Shown here: positions 1-9,085 of the stretch, one piece after another | Numbering within the stretch: position 1 is the first letter of the stretch | How the letters are laid out: each line of letters starts with the position of its first letter | Assembly: GCF_902825235.1 (NCBI RefSeq) | Contig: NZ_CADEAJ010000004.1 | Coordinates: forward strand, 1-64,000 | From: Bartonella vinsonii subsp. vinsonii | GTDB taxonomy: Bacteria > Pseudomonadota > Alphaproteobacteria > Rhizobiales > Rhizobiaceae | DNA: 64,000 nucleotides | Direction: 5' to 3' | Program-made: the position numbers and the translations under genes | Notes under the pieces: model-generated | What the model was told of the DNA's origin: nothing | The model's database searches: none | Seen by the model: the letters and a program-made list of their open reading frames with translations, nothing else

Positions 1-670
1 GTAATATGTATAATTATTATATTATTATTTTTTTGTTAATATATTGCTGTTTTATATTTTATTTAAGTATGAATTTTAGTAATAAGATAAGAAAAATTGT
101 TTGTAATTTGTCTCTTATAATTGTTTTGATGGAATTTTATGCCAAAACTAACTTAATATAATTGTTATTATTCATACAGAAAATTCAAGTAAGATTTTTT
201 GTAGCTTTTATGGATGGTTCTCTTTGTCATTTTTTCTTATTTAATGTATATCTGTGATATTGTTGCTTTATAGATTTTATAGAAGAGATACATATCAAAC
301 AAACATATTCATAAAATTAAATCTTCTAAAGAGATCATTTCAGAAGAAATAATCTATTTATCGTATTATATCAAAATTTAGGAAAACTCTTACAGAGGAT
401 GTAGGTCATTTTTTAATAAATACATAATAGAAATATATTGAATAAAGTGGGATAAAACTTTTTCTTCATTAGATTATTGAGCCTTATTTACTCTTTAGAA
501 TTTAATATTATGCTTCTGTTTGTATTTAGGAAATATAAAAAATATGCGGCAAATAAAAGATTATAATAATGATAATGAATAAATAATACTTATAAAAGAT
601 ATAACATAGTTATTTAATGTTGTTTTAGTTTTTATAATAGATATTTATTTTTTTCATAACTGTATCATTT

Positions 671-700
671 TTGCTACAGATTTTTTTTAAAAAATATGAA
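671..700 (+). promoter_or_regulatory. Predicted sigma-70-type promoter of hbp
   Basis: A -35-like TTGCTA (671-676) and a -10-like TATGAA (695-700) are separated by 18 bases, ending 43 bases before the hbp start codon. The spacer is mostly a T-run followed by an A-run. In such AT-rich DNA, promoter-like hexamers occur by chance, so this is a candidate only. Confidence 0.4.
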
Positions 701-711
701 TAATTTAGTCA
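697..711. promoter_or_regulatory. RirA-type iron box-like site (TGA-N9-TCA) at the hbp promoter
   Basis: The sequence reads TGA, nine bases, TCA. That is the core of the iron-responsive operator bound by RirA in rhizobia and relatives. It overlaps the predicted -10 element and would cover the transcription start. The core is only six fixed bases and will occur by chance. The same pattern at the hutA promoter makes it more interesting. Confidence 0.35.
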
Positions 712-743
712 TTATTGTGTCAATTAGCTTTTAGGGGAGCATT

Positions 744-1562
744 ATGACTATAAAATACTTAATCACAACTTCTATTTTTTCTTTAACTTTAGTTTCTGCA
801 GTGCAGGCAGCGGATATTATAGTCCCTGAACAATCGACACCTGTTATTGCAGTTCCAGCATTTTCATGGACAGGGTTTTACATTGGAGGCCAACTTGGCA
901 ATTTTTCCAGTAAAACTGGTTTAAGTTATGAAGAAGATGACAAAACAGGAAAATGGATTCCAGTGAAAAAGGATCTTTTGCCTAAACTTTCTGGTTTTGA
1001 AGGGGGTATCTATGCGGGTTCCAATGTTGATATCGACAATGGCTTTATCATAGGTATTGATACAGATGTGATTTGGTCTGATAAAAAAAATATGAAAAGT
1101 ATCAGTTCATCAGATGTTGAGCCGCCGAAAGAAAGTCACAGTGAAAAATTAGGAGAGACGAGTCGGGCTACAGAGCACACAGATGTTCATCCTATAACTG
1201 TGCAATATACTTTAAAACAAAAATGGGCCGGTGCTACAAGGGCACGAGTGGGGTTTGTTGTTGATCGCATGATGCCTTATGTTGCAGGAGGAGTTGTCTA
1301 TACGCAGCTTCAAAATATTTTTGCATTGCCAGCGAATACAACAGAGAGGGCAGTAAATCTTTCTGCTTTGGTGCATGATGAAAAAAAGACGATGATTGGT
1401 TATACCCTTGGAGGTGGTGTTGATTTTGCAATGACCGATAATGTTATTGTGCGTGCGGAATATCGTTACTCAGATTATGGTAAGAAAAAATTCGCACAAG
1501 ATAAAATTGAAATGAGCTACAAAACGAATGATTTTCGTGTTGGTGTAGCGTATAAATTTTAA
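744..1562 (+). CDS. hbp: Hemin-binding outer-membrane protein, Hbp/Omp25-Omp31 family
   Basis: A 272-residue secreted protein predicted to form a small outer-membrane beta barrel. Residues 1-22 are a signal peptide ending in VQA. The mature part opens with a Pro-rich linker, then the typical WTGFYIGGQLG first strand. Further strands include GGGVDFAMTDN and a terminal VGVAYKF with the C-terminal Phe expected for barrel insertion. The Bartonella Hbp family (Pap31 and relatives) binds hemin on the cell surface and also host ligands. Residues about 115-150 form a hydrophilic Lys/Glu/His-containing loop that is probably exposed. The start has a good ribosome site, AGGGGAG. A strong terminator follows, so the gene is probably monocistronic. 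Which hbp paralogue this is cannot be decided here. Confidence 0.85.
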   Translation: MTIKYLITTSIFSLTLVSAVQAADIIVPEQSTPVIAVPAFSWTGFYIGGQLGNFSSKTGLSYEEDDKTGKWIPVKKDLLPKLSGFEGGIYAGSNVDIDNGFIIGIDTDVIWSDKKNMKSISSSDVEPPKESHSEKLGETSRATEHTDVHPITVQYTLKQKWAGATRARVGFVVDRMMPYVAGGVVYTQLQNIFALPANTTERAVNLSALVHDEKKTMIGYTLGGGVDFAMTDNVIVRAEYRYSDYGKKKFAQDKIEMSYKTNDFRVGVAYKF

Positions 1563-1586
1563 TTCATTGCAAGATTGCATTTTAAA

Positions 1587-1620
1587 AGAGCCCCATTTTT
1601 GAATGGGGCTCTTGTTTTTC
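1587..1620 (+). terminator. Rho-independent terminator of hbp
   Basis: A perfect 11-bp stem (AGAGCCCCATT pairing with AATGGGGCTCT) closes a 4-base loop and is followed by a T-rich tail (TGTTTTTC). It begins 25 bases after the hbp stop codon. Confidence 0.9.
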
Positions 1621-1984
1621 AGAGATATGAACATCCTCTTTTAAGAGAGCGGTTATTTTATTTAGAGTATCTTTAGAAAAGTCGCGCTTTTCTATTCCTT
1701 AAATACTGTTTTTTTCATTTTTAGATAAACGAGTTTAGTCTAATATACTAAAATTGTGCGTTTTAGAATGCGTCATCATTTGTTTTTGTTAGAGCTATGG
1801 GGATGTAAGTATAAAAGATAATTCAGATCCTTATCATTCTCTTCATGGTTTTATAAAATGATTCAAGTGTGATTTTGAATAATGGCTAAGAAAGAGAGAT
1901 TTAAGATTTTGCCTTGCTTTATGAGAGTATAATTAAAAAATTTCTTTCTTTATAATGGTCAAAATTTTTTAAAATATAAAGAGA
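1621..1984. other. Non-coding gap between hbp and the methyltransferase gene
   Basis: AT-rich DNA with no plausible gene and no strong inverted repeat. It should hold the promoter of the downstream methyltransferase gene, but I cannot single out a convincing one. Confidence 0.4.
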
Positions 1985-1990
1985 GTGAAA

Positions 1991-2524
1991 ATGCTGGACA
2001 TTTCTCAAAAGAGAATATTTTGCCTAAAAAATGTTTCAATAGGGGCACTTTTGGTAGCAAAGTCTTATAAAGGGATTTGTAATATAGCGTTAGGAGATAC
2101 AAAAGAACAATTATTACAGGAATTCACAGGTCGTTTTGGTAATGTAAAATACGTGGATGATGACAATACATTTAAGAAAGAAGTTGCACATATTGTAGCC
2201 ATGATAGAAACGCCTAAGTTGGCAAGAAAATATGATTTTCCTTTAGATATAAATGGCACTATTTTTCAACAGAAAGTGTGGACGCTATTATGTGAAGTGC
2301 CATGTGGTAAAACAATTTCATATGAAATGTTAGCGCAACGTATTGGTATGCCCCATGCTTTTCGTGCAGTTGCGAATGCATGTACACGGAATGAATTGGC
2401 ATTAATTATTCCTTGCCATCGCGTGGTGCGCAAGGATGGTTTTATCTCTGGATATCGTTGGGGTGTTTGGCGAAAACAGATTTTACTACAACGGGAACAA
2501 AAGGAGGAATTTAACTTTGTTTGA
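1991..2524 (+). CDS. ogt: Methylated-DNA--protein-cysteine methyltransferase (Ada C-terminal/Ogt type)
   Basis: Repairs O6-alkylguanine by moving the alkyl group irreversibly onto its own cysteine. The C-terminal half carries the PCHRVV active-site motif with Cys142 (ATG numbering). Before it lies the DNA-binding helix region with RAVANAC, holding the Arg finger, and after it SGYRWGVWRKQ. This half resembles the C-terminal domain of E. coli Ada. The Ada methyl-phosphotriester and AraC domains are missing, so it acts as a stand-alone repair enzyme. A GTG two codons upstream (1985) is possible, but the AAAGAGAG ribosome site fits the ATG at 1991. The 3' end overlaps the convergent kinase gene by 14 bases. 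Confidence 0.88.
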   Translation: MLDISQKRIFCLKNVSIGALLVAKSYKGICNIALGDTKEQLLQEFTGRFGNVKYVDDDNTFKKEVAHIVAMIETPKLARKYDFPLDINGTIFQQKVWTLLCEVPCGKTISYEMLAQRIGMPHAFRAVANACTRNELALIIPCHRVVRKDGFISGYRWGVWRKQILLQREQKEEFNFV

Positions 2525-4832
2525 TTGGCATTGTAATGGTTACAGTTGTACCTTTCATTTCTTTAGAAATAATTTCAAGTTTTCCTTTGTGTAATTCTAG
2601 CAATGAGCGCGAAATGGCTAAGCCAAGACCAGAGCCCGTATGGGTTTTAGTGAGTTGATTTTCCACTTGTTCAAAAGGTTGTCCAAGTTTTTTAATTGCG
2701 GATTGGGGAATGCCAACACCTGTATCTTTAATTCTACAAATAAGGGTATTTTTTTTCTTAAACGCGCAGATATCAATACTCCCTCCAGAAGGTGTGAATT
2801 TAACAGCATTAGAGATGAGGTTAAGAAAGATCTGTTTCATGGCACGGACATCAACTTCTGCATGCAATTCTGGGGCAATACTTGTTGTAACAGAAATATT
2901 TTTTTCTTGAGCCTGTGGCGTAAGTATTCGTGCTGCTTCACTGATGATAGGTTCAAGATCGATATTTTTACAATCAAGAGTAAATCTTCCAGCTTCGATT
3001 TTTGACATATCAAGGATATCGTTAATAAGGGTTAGGAGATGGGTTCCTGAATTGTAAATATCACGCATATATTCTTTATAGCGTTGCGAGCCAAGAGGTC
3101 CAAAGGTGGATTGCAACATAATATCTGAAAAGCCGAGAATGGCATTAAGAGGAGTGCGCAATTCATGAGACATATTGGCTAAAAATTCTGATTTAGCTTT
3201 ATTAGCACTTTCTGCGCGCTCTTTTTCAGCTTTCAGACTTTTATTAAGTTTTTCAACTTCTGTTGCACGTTGTTGAGCATTTCCTCGCGCACGTTTGAGT
3301 TCTTGAATGAAAGAAAAAAGGCGCCTTTCACTATCTTCAAATTTTTCTTGTTGTTGTTTAAGTTCAGAAATATCTGTACCAATGCAAACAAGTCCTCCAT
3401 CTTGAGTGCGTCGTTCATTAATTTTGAGCCAATAACCGTCTGCAGTTTGGCGAATACTCGTTAAGTTACCACTCCCATCGTCTTTGAGGGGATATTCACT
3501 CATTGCAGGGCGAGCCATGGCTTCGACAGTTGCACGTTGGATTCCTGATTGTAAGACCTGTTTAGGAATAGCAGCATATTCGCAAAACTTGCTGTTGGAC
3601 ATGACTAAACGTCCTTCTGAATCCCATAAGACAAAAGATTCTGAAATATTTTCAATTGCATCACGGATACGAAGGTCGGCTTGCGCTGTTTCTTCTGCGA
3701 GTTGGCGCTGTTCACTAATATCGAAGGCAATACCGACCAAATGGGGTTCTTCTTCATCGGTAACTTCAGCACGAATACGCATCCATATATAATGACCATC
3801 GGCATGACGCATGGGGACATTAATATCGATATGTTTTTTCTTACCACTCATTAATTCTTGAGCAAGATCAAAAAAATTAGCATCATTTGGGTTGATAATG
3901 GCGGTAATTTGGGAAATTGATAGCAGTGCATCTTGAGGAACATAACCGAGCATTTCATAAATTGCTCGTGACCAGTAAACGCGTCCGCTTGCCATATTCC
4001 AATCCCATAGACCACAGCGCCCACGCATCATTGCCATATCGATGCGGTTTTGAGTTTTTTCTGAAATTAAATCTGTATTGTGTGCTCTTATAATTTGATT
4101 GTAATAAGCGTAGAGGAGAGCTAAAATAATTCCGCTTGTTCCTATGAATAGGGTCATATTTAATGAGAAAATCTTGCGCCATTCTCTATAGGTATTTTGT
4201 GTTTTTTCGCTGATGAAGACACCATAGTGTCCATTTTCTGTTTGCTGAAAAGAAGCAAGAGCGGGAATATCTTGGCCTATTGTAATTGTCATAACTCCAG
4301 CATGTTTTCCCAGAGATTGTAAAGCAATGCTTTCAGAAGTAAAATCCTGTAAAGTTTTTCCTAAAATAATCTCGGAATTTGATGAAGCTAGGACATTGCC
4401 TTTTTGATCAACTATGGCAATAACAATGCTGGAATTGATAAGGCCTTGATTGCGAAAATCAGTAAGGATCTTTTGCAAATGATTATGAGAAAGAGTAGAA
4501 ACTTTGCCTTTTTGCGTAGCGGCAAGTAAATCACGATCAATTGTGTTGGTAATATGAGAAGCTAAAAGAGTGATGGTAGAACGTGTGTTTTTATCAATCG
4601 CATGGCGCCAATCGTAGAGTGATATGAAGCGAATTGCTGCCAGTACAACAAGAAATACAAGAATTACAAATGGCAGTGAACGTCGCAGCCAAGGTTCAAT
4701 AAAAAGAAGTTTTTGATAGGCTGAACGAGAAAAAAGATTGAGACGCTCTTTTTGCGCTTTATGATTTTGTGCGCTCGATTTTGAATCAGCATACGTCTCC
4801 GTTGGCGCATTATATGCGTCCAATTCAGCCAT
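2511..4832 (-). CDS. Membrane PAS sensor histidine kinase, PleC/PdhS-like
   Basis: A 773-residue inner-membrane kinase. Membrane segments at about 52-71 and 222-243 flank an extracytoplasmic sensor domain of about 150 residues. Two PAS domains follow (about 270-375 and 388-490), then a Lys/Glu-rich coiled coil (500-545). The HisKA domain has SHELRTPLN with phospho-acceptor His556. The ATPase domain has an N box near 671, DTGVGIP at 703-709 and GSGLGLAI at 733-740. The HisKA region (LGFSDIMLQ, FGPLG, YxxDIxxSGxHLL) is characteristic of the PleC/DivJ/PdhS family, which controls the DivK-CtrA cell-cycle phosphorelay in alphaproteobacteria. The periplasmic sensor domain favours PleC over cytoplasmic PdhS, but I cannot assign orthology from sequence alone. 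No response regulator is adjacent. Confidence 0.85.
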   Translation of the reverse strand: MAELDAYNAPTETYADSKSSAQNHKAQKERLNLFSRSAYQKLLFIEPWLRRSLPFVILVFLVVLAAIRFISLYDWRHAIDKNTRSTITLLASHITNTIDRDLLAATQKGKVSTLSHNHLQKILTDFRNQGLINSSIVIAIVDQKGNVLASSNSEIILGKTLQDFTSESIALQSLGKHAGVMTITIGQDIPALASFQQTENGHYGVFISEKTQNTYREWRKIFSLNMTLFIGTSGIILALLYAYYNQIIRAHNTDLISEKTQNRIDMAMMRGRCGLWDWNMASGRVYWSRAIYEMLGYVPQDALLSISQITAIINPNDANFFDLAQELMSGKKKHIDINVPMRHADGHYIWMRIRAEVTDEEEPHLVGIAFDISEQRQLAEETAQADLRIRDAIENISESFVLWDSEGRLVMSNSKFCEYAAIPKQVLQSGIQRATVEAMARPAMSEYPLKDDGSGNLTSIRQTADGYWLKINERRTQDGGLVCIGTDISELKQQQEKFEDSERRLFSFIQELKRARGNAQQRATEVEKLNKSLKAEKERAESANKAKSEFLANMSHELRTPLNAILGFSDIMLQSTFGPLGSQRYKEYMRDIYNSGTHLLTLINDILDMSKIEAGRFTLDCKNIDLEPIISEAARILTPQAQEKNISVTTSIAPELHAEVDVRAMKQIFLNLISNAVKFTPSGGSIDICAFKKKNTLICRIKDTGVGIPQSAIKKLGQPFEQVENQLTKTHTGSGLGLAISRSLLELHKGKLEIISKEMKGTTVTITMPIKQS

Positions 4833-5006
4833 TTCTCGTTCCTTTAATGATGGAATAATACATTTTAAAAACTGCTTCGATATTCATAGTAACTCCATAA
4901 AGTGCAGTGAATCAAAACAGGAGTCTTCTGTCCAGTCTTTTTTTTAGAAAAAACACTTTTACTTTTATAAGTGTGACGTATGGAAATGAAAAGGAATCTC
5001 AACAGC

Positions 5007-5041
5007 ACCTATAAACAGGTTTAAACGGCCTGCTTATAGGT
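5007..5041. repeat. Inverted repeat downstream of pepN
   Basis: The two arms are ACCTATAA-a-CAGG and CCTG-c-TTATAGGT, 13 positions with a single mismatch around a 9-base loop. A second inverted repeat (TTTCTTAT/ATAAGAAA, 5041-5083) follows directly. They lie between the 3' end of pepN and the 5' end of the kinase gene, so they could end pepN transcription. No clear T-run follows on the minus strand. Confidence 0.5.
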
Positions 5042-5117
5042 TTCTTATTATCGCGTAGAGCGTTGAATTTATTTGATAAGAAATATTACAAACTATTGCT
5101 TATAAATGTTTTTTATT

Positions 5118-7748
5118 TTAATCGAGAAGACGGTTGATGATCTCAGCCACATCGCTTGACAATTGTGAAGCTTTTGCAATTATTTTTAATGCAGTTTCAA
5201 ATTTTTGTTGCCGAATGGGTTCTAATTGTCGCCAAGAGCGCATCATTGTTAATAACCGTGAGGCAAGCTGTGGATTTTTTTTGTCAATGTCCAAAATAAT
5301 TTGGCAAAGAAAATGATAGGATGCCCCATCAATTCTATGAAAACCTGTTAGGTTGTGAGAGGCAAAGACACCAATCAAGGCTCGTACACGATTGGGATTA
5401 TCTTGTGAAAAAAGCGGATGTTGCATGAGTTTTTGAACATGATCAAATGTTGATGCTCCCGCAACCATTGCTTGAATGGAAAACCATTTATCCATGACTA
5501 AAGGGTCATGCTGATAGCGGCTTTCAAAATCATTTAAGGCATTTTGCGCTTGTTCACTTTCGGTAAAGCGTCGCACTAAGATGGTTATACTAGCCATGCG
5601 ATCCGTCATATTATCCGCTGTTGCATATTGTGTGGCAGCACGGTTTGGTTTGGCTTCGGCGATGGAGAGATAGTCTAGCATAATATTGCGTAATGCTCGT
5701 TTCCCAGCTTGTGCAGTGTTTGGTGAATAGGGTTCATTGATTTGCATTTGCGCATAAACTTTTGTGAAGAGTTCCTGATGCCTATGTGCGAGTGAAATTA
5801 AAAACTGATCGCGCACATAGTGGATACGTTCTGGATCAACATTTTTACCGATTATATGGGCAAGTTCAATTTCACTGGGTAAAGTTAAACAAAATGCGCG
5901 AAATTCTGGTTCGAGGCTTTCATCGTTAAGAATATTTTCAATCAATTTGAGCAAAGTAGAGGGCATCTCCTCTTTTACTTGTCTTTTATCTTGAATGGCT
6001 TCAATCAGAGCATGGGTCATTAAATGGTTAAATGATTGCCAACGATTAACTTGATTGCTATCATTTTGTGCAAGAAAAATGAGTTCGTTTTCATTGAAGG
6101 AAGTTTGTAGAGTAATAGGCGCAGAGAAGTCTCTAAGCAGTGATAAAACAGGTTGTTCACTCAGTCCCTTTAATGTGAAAGTTTGGTTTTCTTCAGACAA
6201 AAGCATAATATCTGATTGAATATTCGCATCAGTCTCATAAGTAAGAGATTTCCCGTTATGTCCTAAGAGTCCAAAAGCAATAGGGATAAGCATAGGCTTT
6301 TTTATGTTTTGGTGCGGTGTTTCAGGAATATGTTGTTTTGCATGAATTGTTAGAACACCATCACTATAATGGTGGCTGATTTCTACATTGGGTGTGCCTG
6401 CTTGTTCATACCAAAGCATGAACTGGGAGAAGTTGAGACCAGAGACTTCGGCAAAACAGGCGATGAAATCTTCAATTGTACAAGCTTGTCCATCATGACG
6501 TTGAAAATAAAGATCCATCCCTTTACGAAAAAGAGTGGGACCTAAAATAGTACGCACCATGCGAACGACTTCTGCACCTTTTTCATAAACGGTTGCGGTA
6601 TAAAAGTTATTGATTTGGCTATATTGACGAGGACGTACAGGATGAGCAAGTGGACCAGAATCCTCAGTAAATTGCGCAGCTTTCAATGTTTTTATATTTT
6701 CAATTCGCTGTAAGCTGCGTACATTTTGATCTGAGGAAAATTCTTGATCACGGTAAACAGTTAAGCCTTCTTTTAAACAGAGTTGAAACCAATCACGGCA
6801 AGTAATACGATTACCAGTCCAATTATGAAAATATTCATGAGCAATTATACGTTCGATGTTTCTATAATCCTGATCGGTAGCTGTTTCAGGATCTGCAAGA
6901 ACATATTTATCATTAAAGATGTTAAGTCCTTTGTTTTCCATTGCCCCCATATTAAAGTCAGAAACAGCAACAATATTGAAAACATCAAGGTCATATTCAC
7001 GACCGAAACATTGTTCGTCCCAACGCATAGAACGTTTAAGGGCATCCATTGCATAGATTGCACGTTTGGTTTTTCCTTTTTCTACATAGATGCCAAGTTT
7101 GACCTGTCGACCAGATACAGTGGTAAAATAATCTTCTAGCTTATCAAGATTACCACCAACTAAAGCGAAGAGATAGGATGGTTTTGGATAAGGATCTTCC
7201 CAAAGAGCAAAATGGCGATTATTTTCAAGCATTCCTGTCTCGATAAGATTACCATTGGAAAGTAAGATAGGAATTGTTTGGGAATCCGCTTCAATTTTTA
7301 CCGTATAGGTAGAAAGAATATCTGGGCGATCATAAAAATAAGTAATACGACGAAAACCCTCTGCTTCACATTGTGTACAATAAACACCATTTGAAAGATA
7401 AAGCCCCATGAGTTGACTGTTGCTTTCAGGATTCAGTTCCGTGACCAATTGTAATGTAAAAGGATCCGTTGGTGGAGCTATAATTTCTAAACGTGAAGGG
7501 GTAACTTTATAAGCATTTTCAGATAATTTTTGACCATTGAGAGCAATAGAGACGAATGTAAGATCATCACCAGAAAGCACAAGAGGTGTTGCTTCTTTTG
7601 TATTGTGACGAGGTTCAATAGACAATATTGCTGTAACAGAGGTTTTTGTTGGTGCTAAACGAAAGTGAAGGTACGTTTTTGGTATAGTATAAGGCGTTTC
7701 TTGATAGTCTTCTAAACGATAAATGGGGACTGCTGATTGTTGCATCAT
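5118..7748 (-). CDS. pepN: Aminopeptidase N (M1 zinc metallopeptidase)
   Basis: A cytosolic aminopeptidase of 876 residues that removes N-terminal amino acids from peptides. It has the M1 exopeptidase motif GAMEN (268-272) and the zinc motif HEYFH (304-308), with the third ligand Glu327 in LKEGLT. The N-terminal beta domain and the long helical C-terminal domain match the length of E. coli PepN (870). No signal peptide is seen. Two consecutive ATGs open the frame, with AGG placed 5 to 8 bases upstream. The glycosylase gene upstream is on the same strand 77 bases away and may share a transcript. All key residues are intact. Confidence 0.95.
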   Translation of the reverse strand: MMQQSAVPIYRLEDYQETPYTIPKTYLHFRLAPTKTSVTAILSIEPRHNTKEATPLVLSGDDLTFVSIALNGQKLSENAYKVTPSRLEIIAPPTDPFTLQLVTELNPESNSQLMGLYLSNGVYCTQCEAEGFRRITYFYDRPDILSTYTVKIEADSQTIPILLSNGNLIETGMLENNRHFALWEDPYPKPSYLFALVGGNLDKLEDYFTTVSGRQVKLGIYVEKGKTKRAIYAMDALKRSMRWDEQCFGREYDLDVFNIVAVSDFNMGAMENKGLNIFNDKYVLADPETATDQDYRNIERIIAHEYFHNWTGNRITCRDWFQLCLKEGLTVYRDQEFSSDQNVRSLQRIENIKTLKAAQFTEDSGPLAHPVRPRQYSQINNFYTATVYEKGAEVVRMVRTILGPTLFRKGMDLYFQRHDGQACTIEDFIACFAEVSGLNFSQFMLWYEQAGTPNVEISHHYSDGVLTIHAKQHIPETPHQNIKKPMLIPIAFGLLGHNGKSLTYETDANIQSDIMLLSEENQTFTLKGLSEQPVLSLLRDFSAPITLQTSFNENELIFLAQNDSNQVNRWQSFNHLMTHALIEAIQDKRQVKEEMPSTLLKLIENILNDESLEPEFRAFCLTLPSEIELAHIIGKNVDPERIHYVRDQFLISLAHRHQELFTKVYAQMQINEPYSPNTAQAGKRALRNIMLDYLSIAEAKPNRAATQYATADNMTDRMASITILVRRFTESEQAQNALNDFESRYQHDPLVMDKWFSIQAMVAGASTFDHVQKLMQHPLFSQDNPNRVRALIGVFASHNLTGFHRIDGASYHFLCQIILDIDKKNPQLASRLLTMMRSWRQLEPIRQQKFETALKIIAKASQLSSDVAEIINRLLD

Positions 7749-7825
7749 TTTTTCCTATTAATATTTTTCAAAGAGTTACGGATTGTAAGAGTCTTTATCT
7801 TTTGAGATAAGGGAGGATGAAGATA

Positions 7826-8653
7826 TTACAAAAGACACTCTAAGCGGTTTTTGACTTCTAAAAAATCTATCCACGTAAGCTTCTTTTGACTAGGCGTTCG
7901 GAGAAGGTAAGCGGGATGAAAGGTTGGCATAACAGGTATTTTTATATTGTTTTCGCTTTCATAGGTAAACCATTTGCCTCGTGTCCGTATAATTCCATTT
8001 TGAGCCCCCGTAAGAAACTGCATAGCAACCCCTCCCAGTGCTATAAGAACACGTGGACGAGCTAAATAAATTTGTCGTTCAATAAAAGGGCGGCATAAGG
8101 CAACTTCTCTTGGTGTTGGTGTACGGTTTCCTGGAGGGCGCCAAGGAATAGTGTTGGCGATGTAAACACTCTTTCTTGTTAAGCCAATAGATTCAAGGAT
8201 CTTATTAAGTAACATTCCGGCTTTTCCCACAAAAGGAATGCCCTGTATATCCTCTTCTCGTCCTGGGGCTTCCCCTATGAGCATGAGTGGACTTCCCGCT
8301 GTTCCATCTGAAAAACAGGTATTTTTCGCTGTTAATTTTAATGAACAGCCATTAAAAGCGAGAAGAGCAGCTTTTAATTCATCAAGTGTTTTCGCACTTT
8401 TGGCACTCTCTATAGCTGAAGATTCACCTTGTATTGTAGAAAAGTTAGGCAGTGGATGCTTGGGTACTTTGGTGGTTGGTGATGTTTGTTGATTATGAGA
8501 AATCTTTACTGCTTGTGTTGATTTTTTCTCTAAGGAAGCAGCTTGATCAAAGCGGTTAATAGGTGAATCTGTGAGGACAGCATCCGCACCACTTTCTTTA
8601 TAAAAGTTCAAGAGTTCTTCATATGATATTGAGAGTGGTGTTTGATTTAACAT
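7826..8653 (-). CDS. Family-4-like uracil-DNA glycosylase with incomplete Fe-S ligand set
   Basis: Predicted to remove uracil from DNA in base-excision repair. The core has GEAPGREEDIQG (127-138) followed by PFVGKAG, then PPGNRTPTP and the HPAYLLR motif near the C-terminus, all typical of family 4. The first 95 residues are a poorly conserved, Ser/Thr/Lys-rich extension. Family-4 enzymes usually bind a 4Fe-4S cluster through four cysteines. Here only Cys103 and Cys187 are at expected places: the CxxC partner is replaced in GCSLKLT, and the usual Cys before RPPGNR is Trp (PWRPPGNR). It may therefore lack a normal cluster. A second, family-5 enzyme with all four cysteines lies at 28677-29351. 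Confidence 0.83.
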   Translation of the reverse strand: MLNQTPLSISYEELLNFYKESGADAVLTDSPINRFDQAASLEKKSTQAVKISHNQQTSPTTKVPKHPLPNFSTIQGESSAIESAKSAKTLDELKAALLAFNGCSLKLTAKNTCFSDGTAGSPLMLIGEAPGREEDIQGIPFVGKAGMLLNKILESIGLTRKSVYIANTIPWRPPGNRTPTPREVALCRPFIERQIYLARPRVLIALGGVAMQFLTGAQNGIIRTRGKWFTYESENNIKIPVMPTFHPAYLLRTPSQKKLTWIDFLEVKNRLECLL

Positions 8654-9085
8654 TTTATTTTCTCTAATAATCTGTCTCTACAATAGATCAGGTAACATTA
8701 TCCTTCAAGTTTTATGATGTGTTTGTGAGGAATTATGTATGCAATAGTGATAGACCATTTTCTTGAAAAGAACGAAGAAATTTAAATTTAGGTCATTTAC
8801 AGTTGTATACATTTTTCAGTGTGTGATTTTATCTATTAGAATATATTAAATAAATTTATAATAAGTAAAATTTATATAAATTGATTTACTATAATGATAC
8901 TATTTTAGTTTTATAAAACAAAAAATATAATTTATTATCAATGTATTTATAATTTTATTAATTAATAATAAAAATATTTTTTATCATAATTACTTTATAC
9001 ATACAGATTCATTAAGTTTAGGATAACACAATCCATATAAACTACAAAATACAGCAAGAGTGTTTAGTCAGATTATGACATAAGC
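8654..9085. other. Very AT-rich non-coding gap between the glycosylase gene and thiD
   Basis: No plausible coding sequence. The part from about 8820 to 9000 is close to pure A/T with many short self-complementary stretches such as TTAATTAATAA. I see no clear terminator for thiD and no identifiable element. It should contain the promoter of the glycosylase-pepN pair near its left end. Confidence 0.4.

Larger units (their letters stand above)
1..743. other. AT-rich non-coding lead-in upstream of hbp
   Basis: No open reading frame of believable length or composition is visible on either strand. The stretch is extremely AT-rich. Its last 75 bases hold the predicted hbp promoter and an iron-box-like site, annotated separately. 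A run of GATAAT-like hexamers lies at about 563-588. Long upstream regions are known for Bartonella hbp genes, so this may be mostly regulatory, but that is inference. Confidence 0.5.

Noticed and set aside
3484..3792. 102-codon plus-strand frame inside the sensor kinase gene
   Set aside because: It lies fully antisense to the PAS region of an intact kinase and has no motif of its own.
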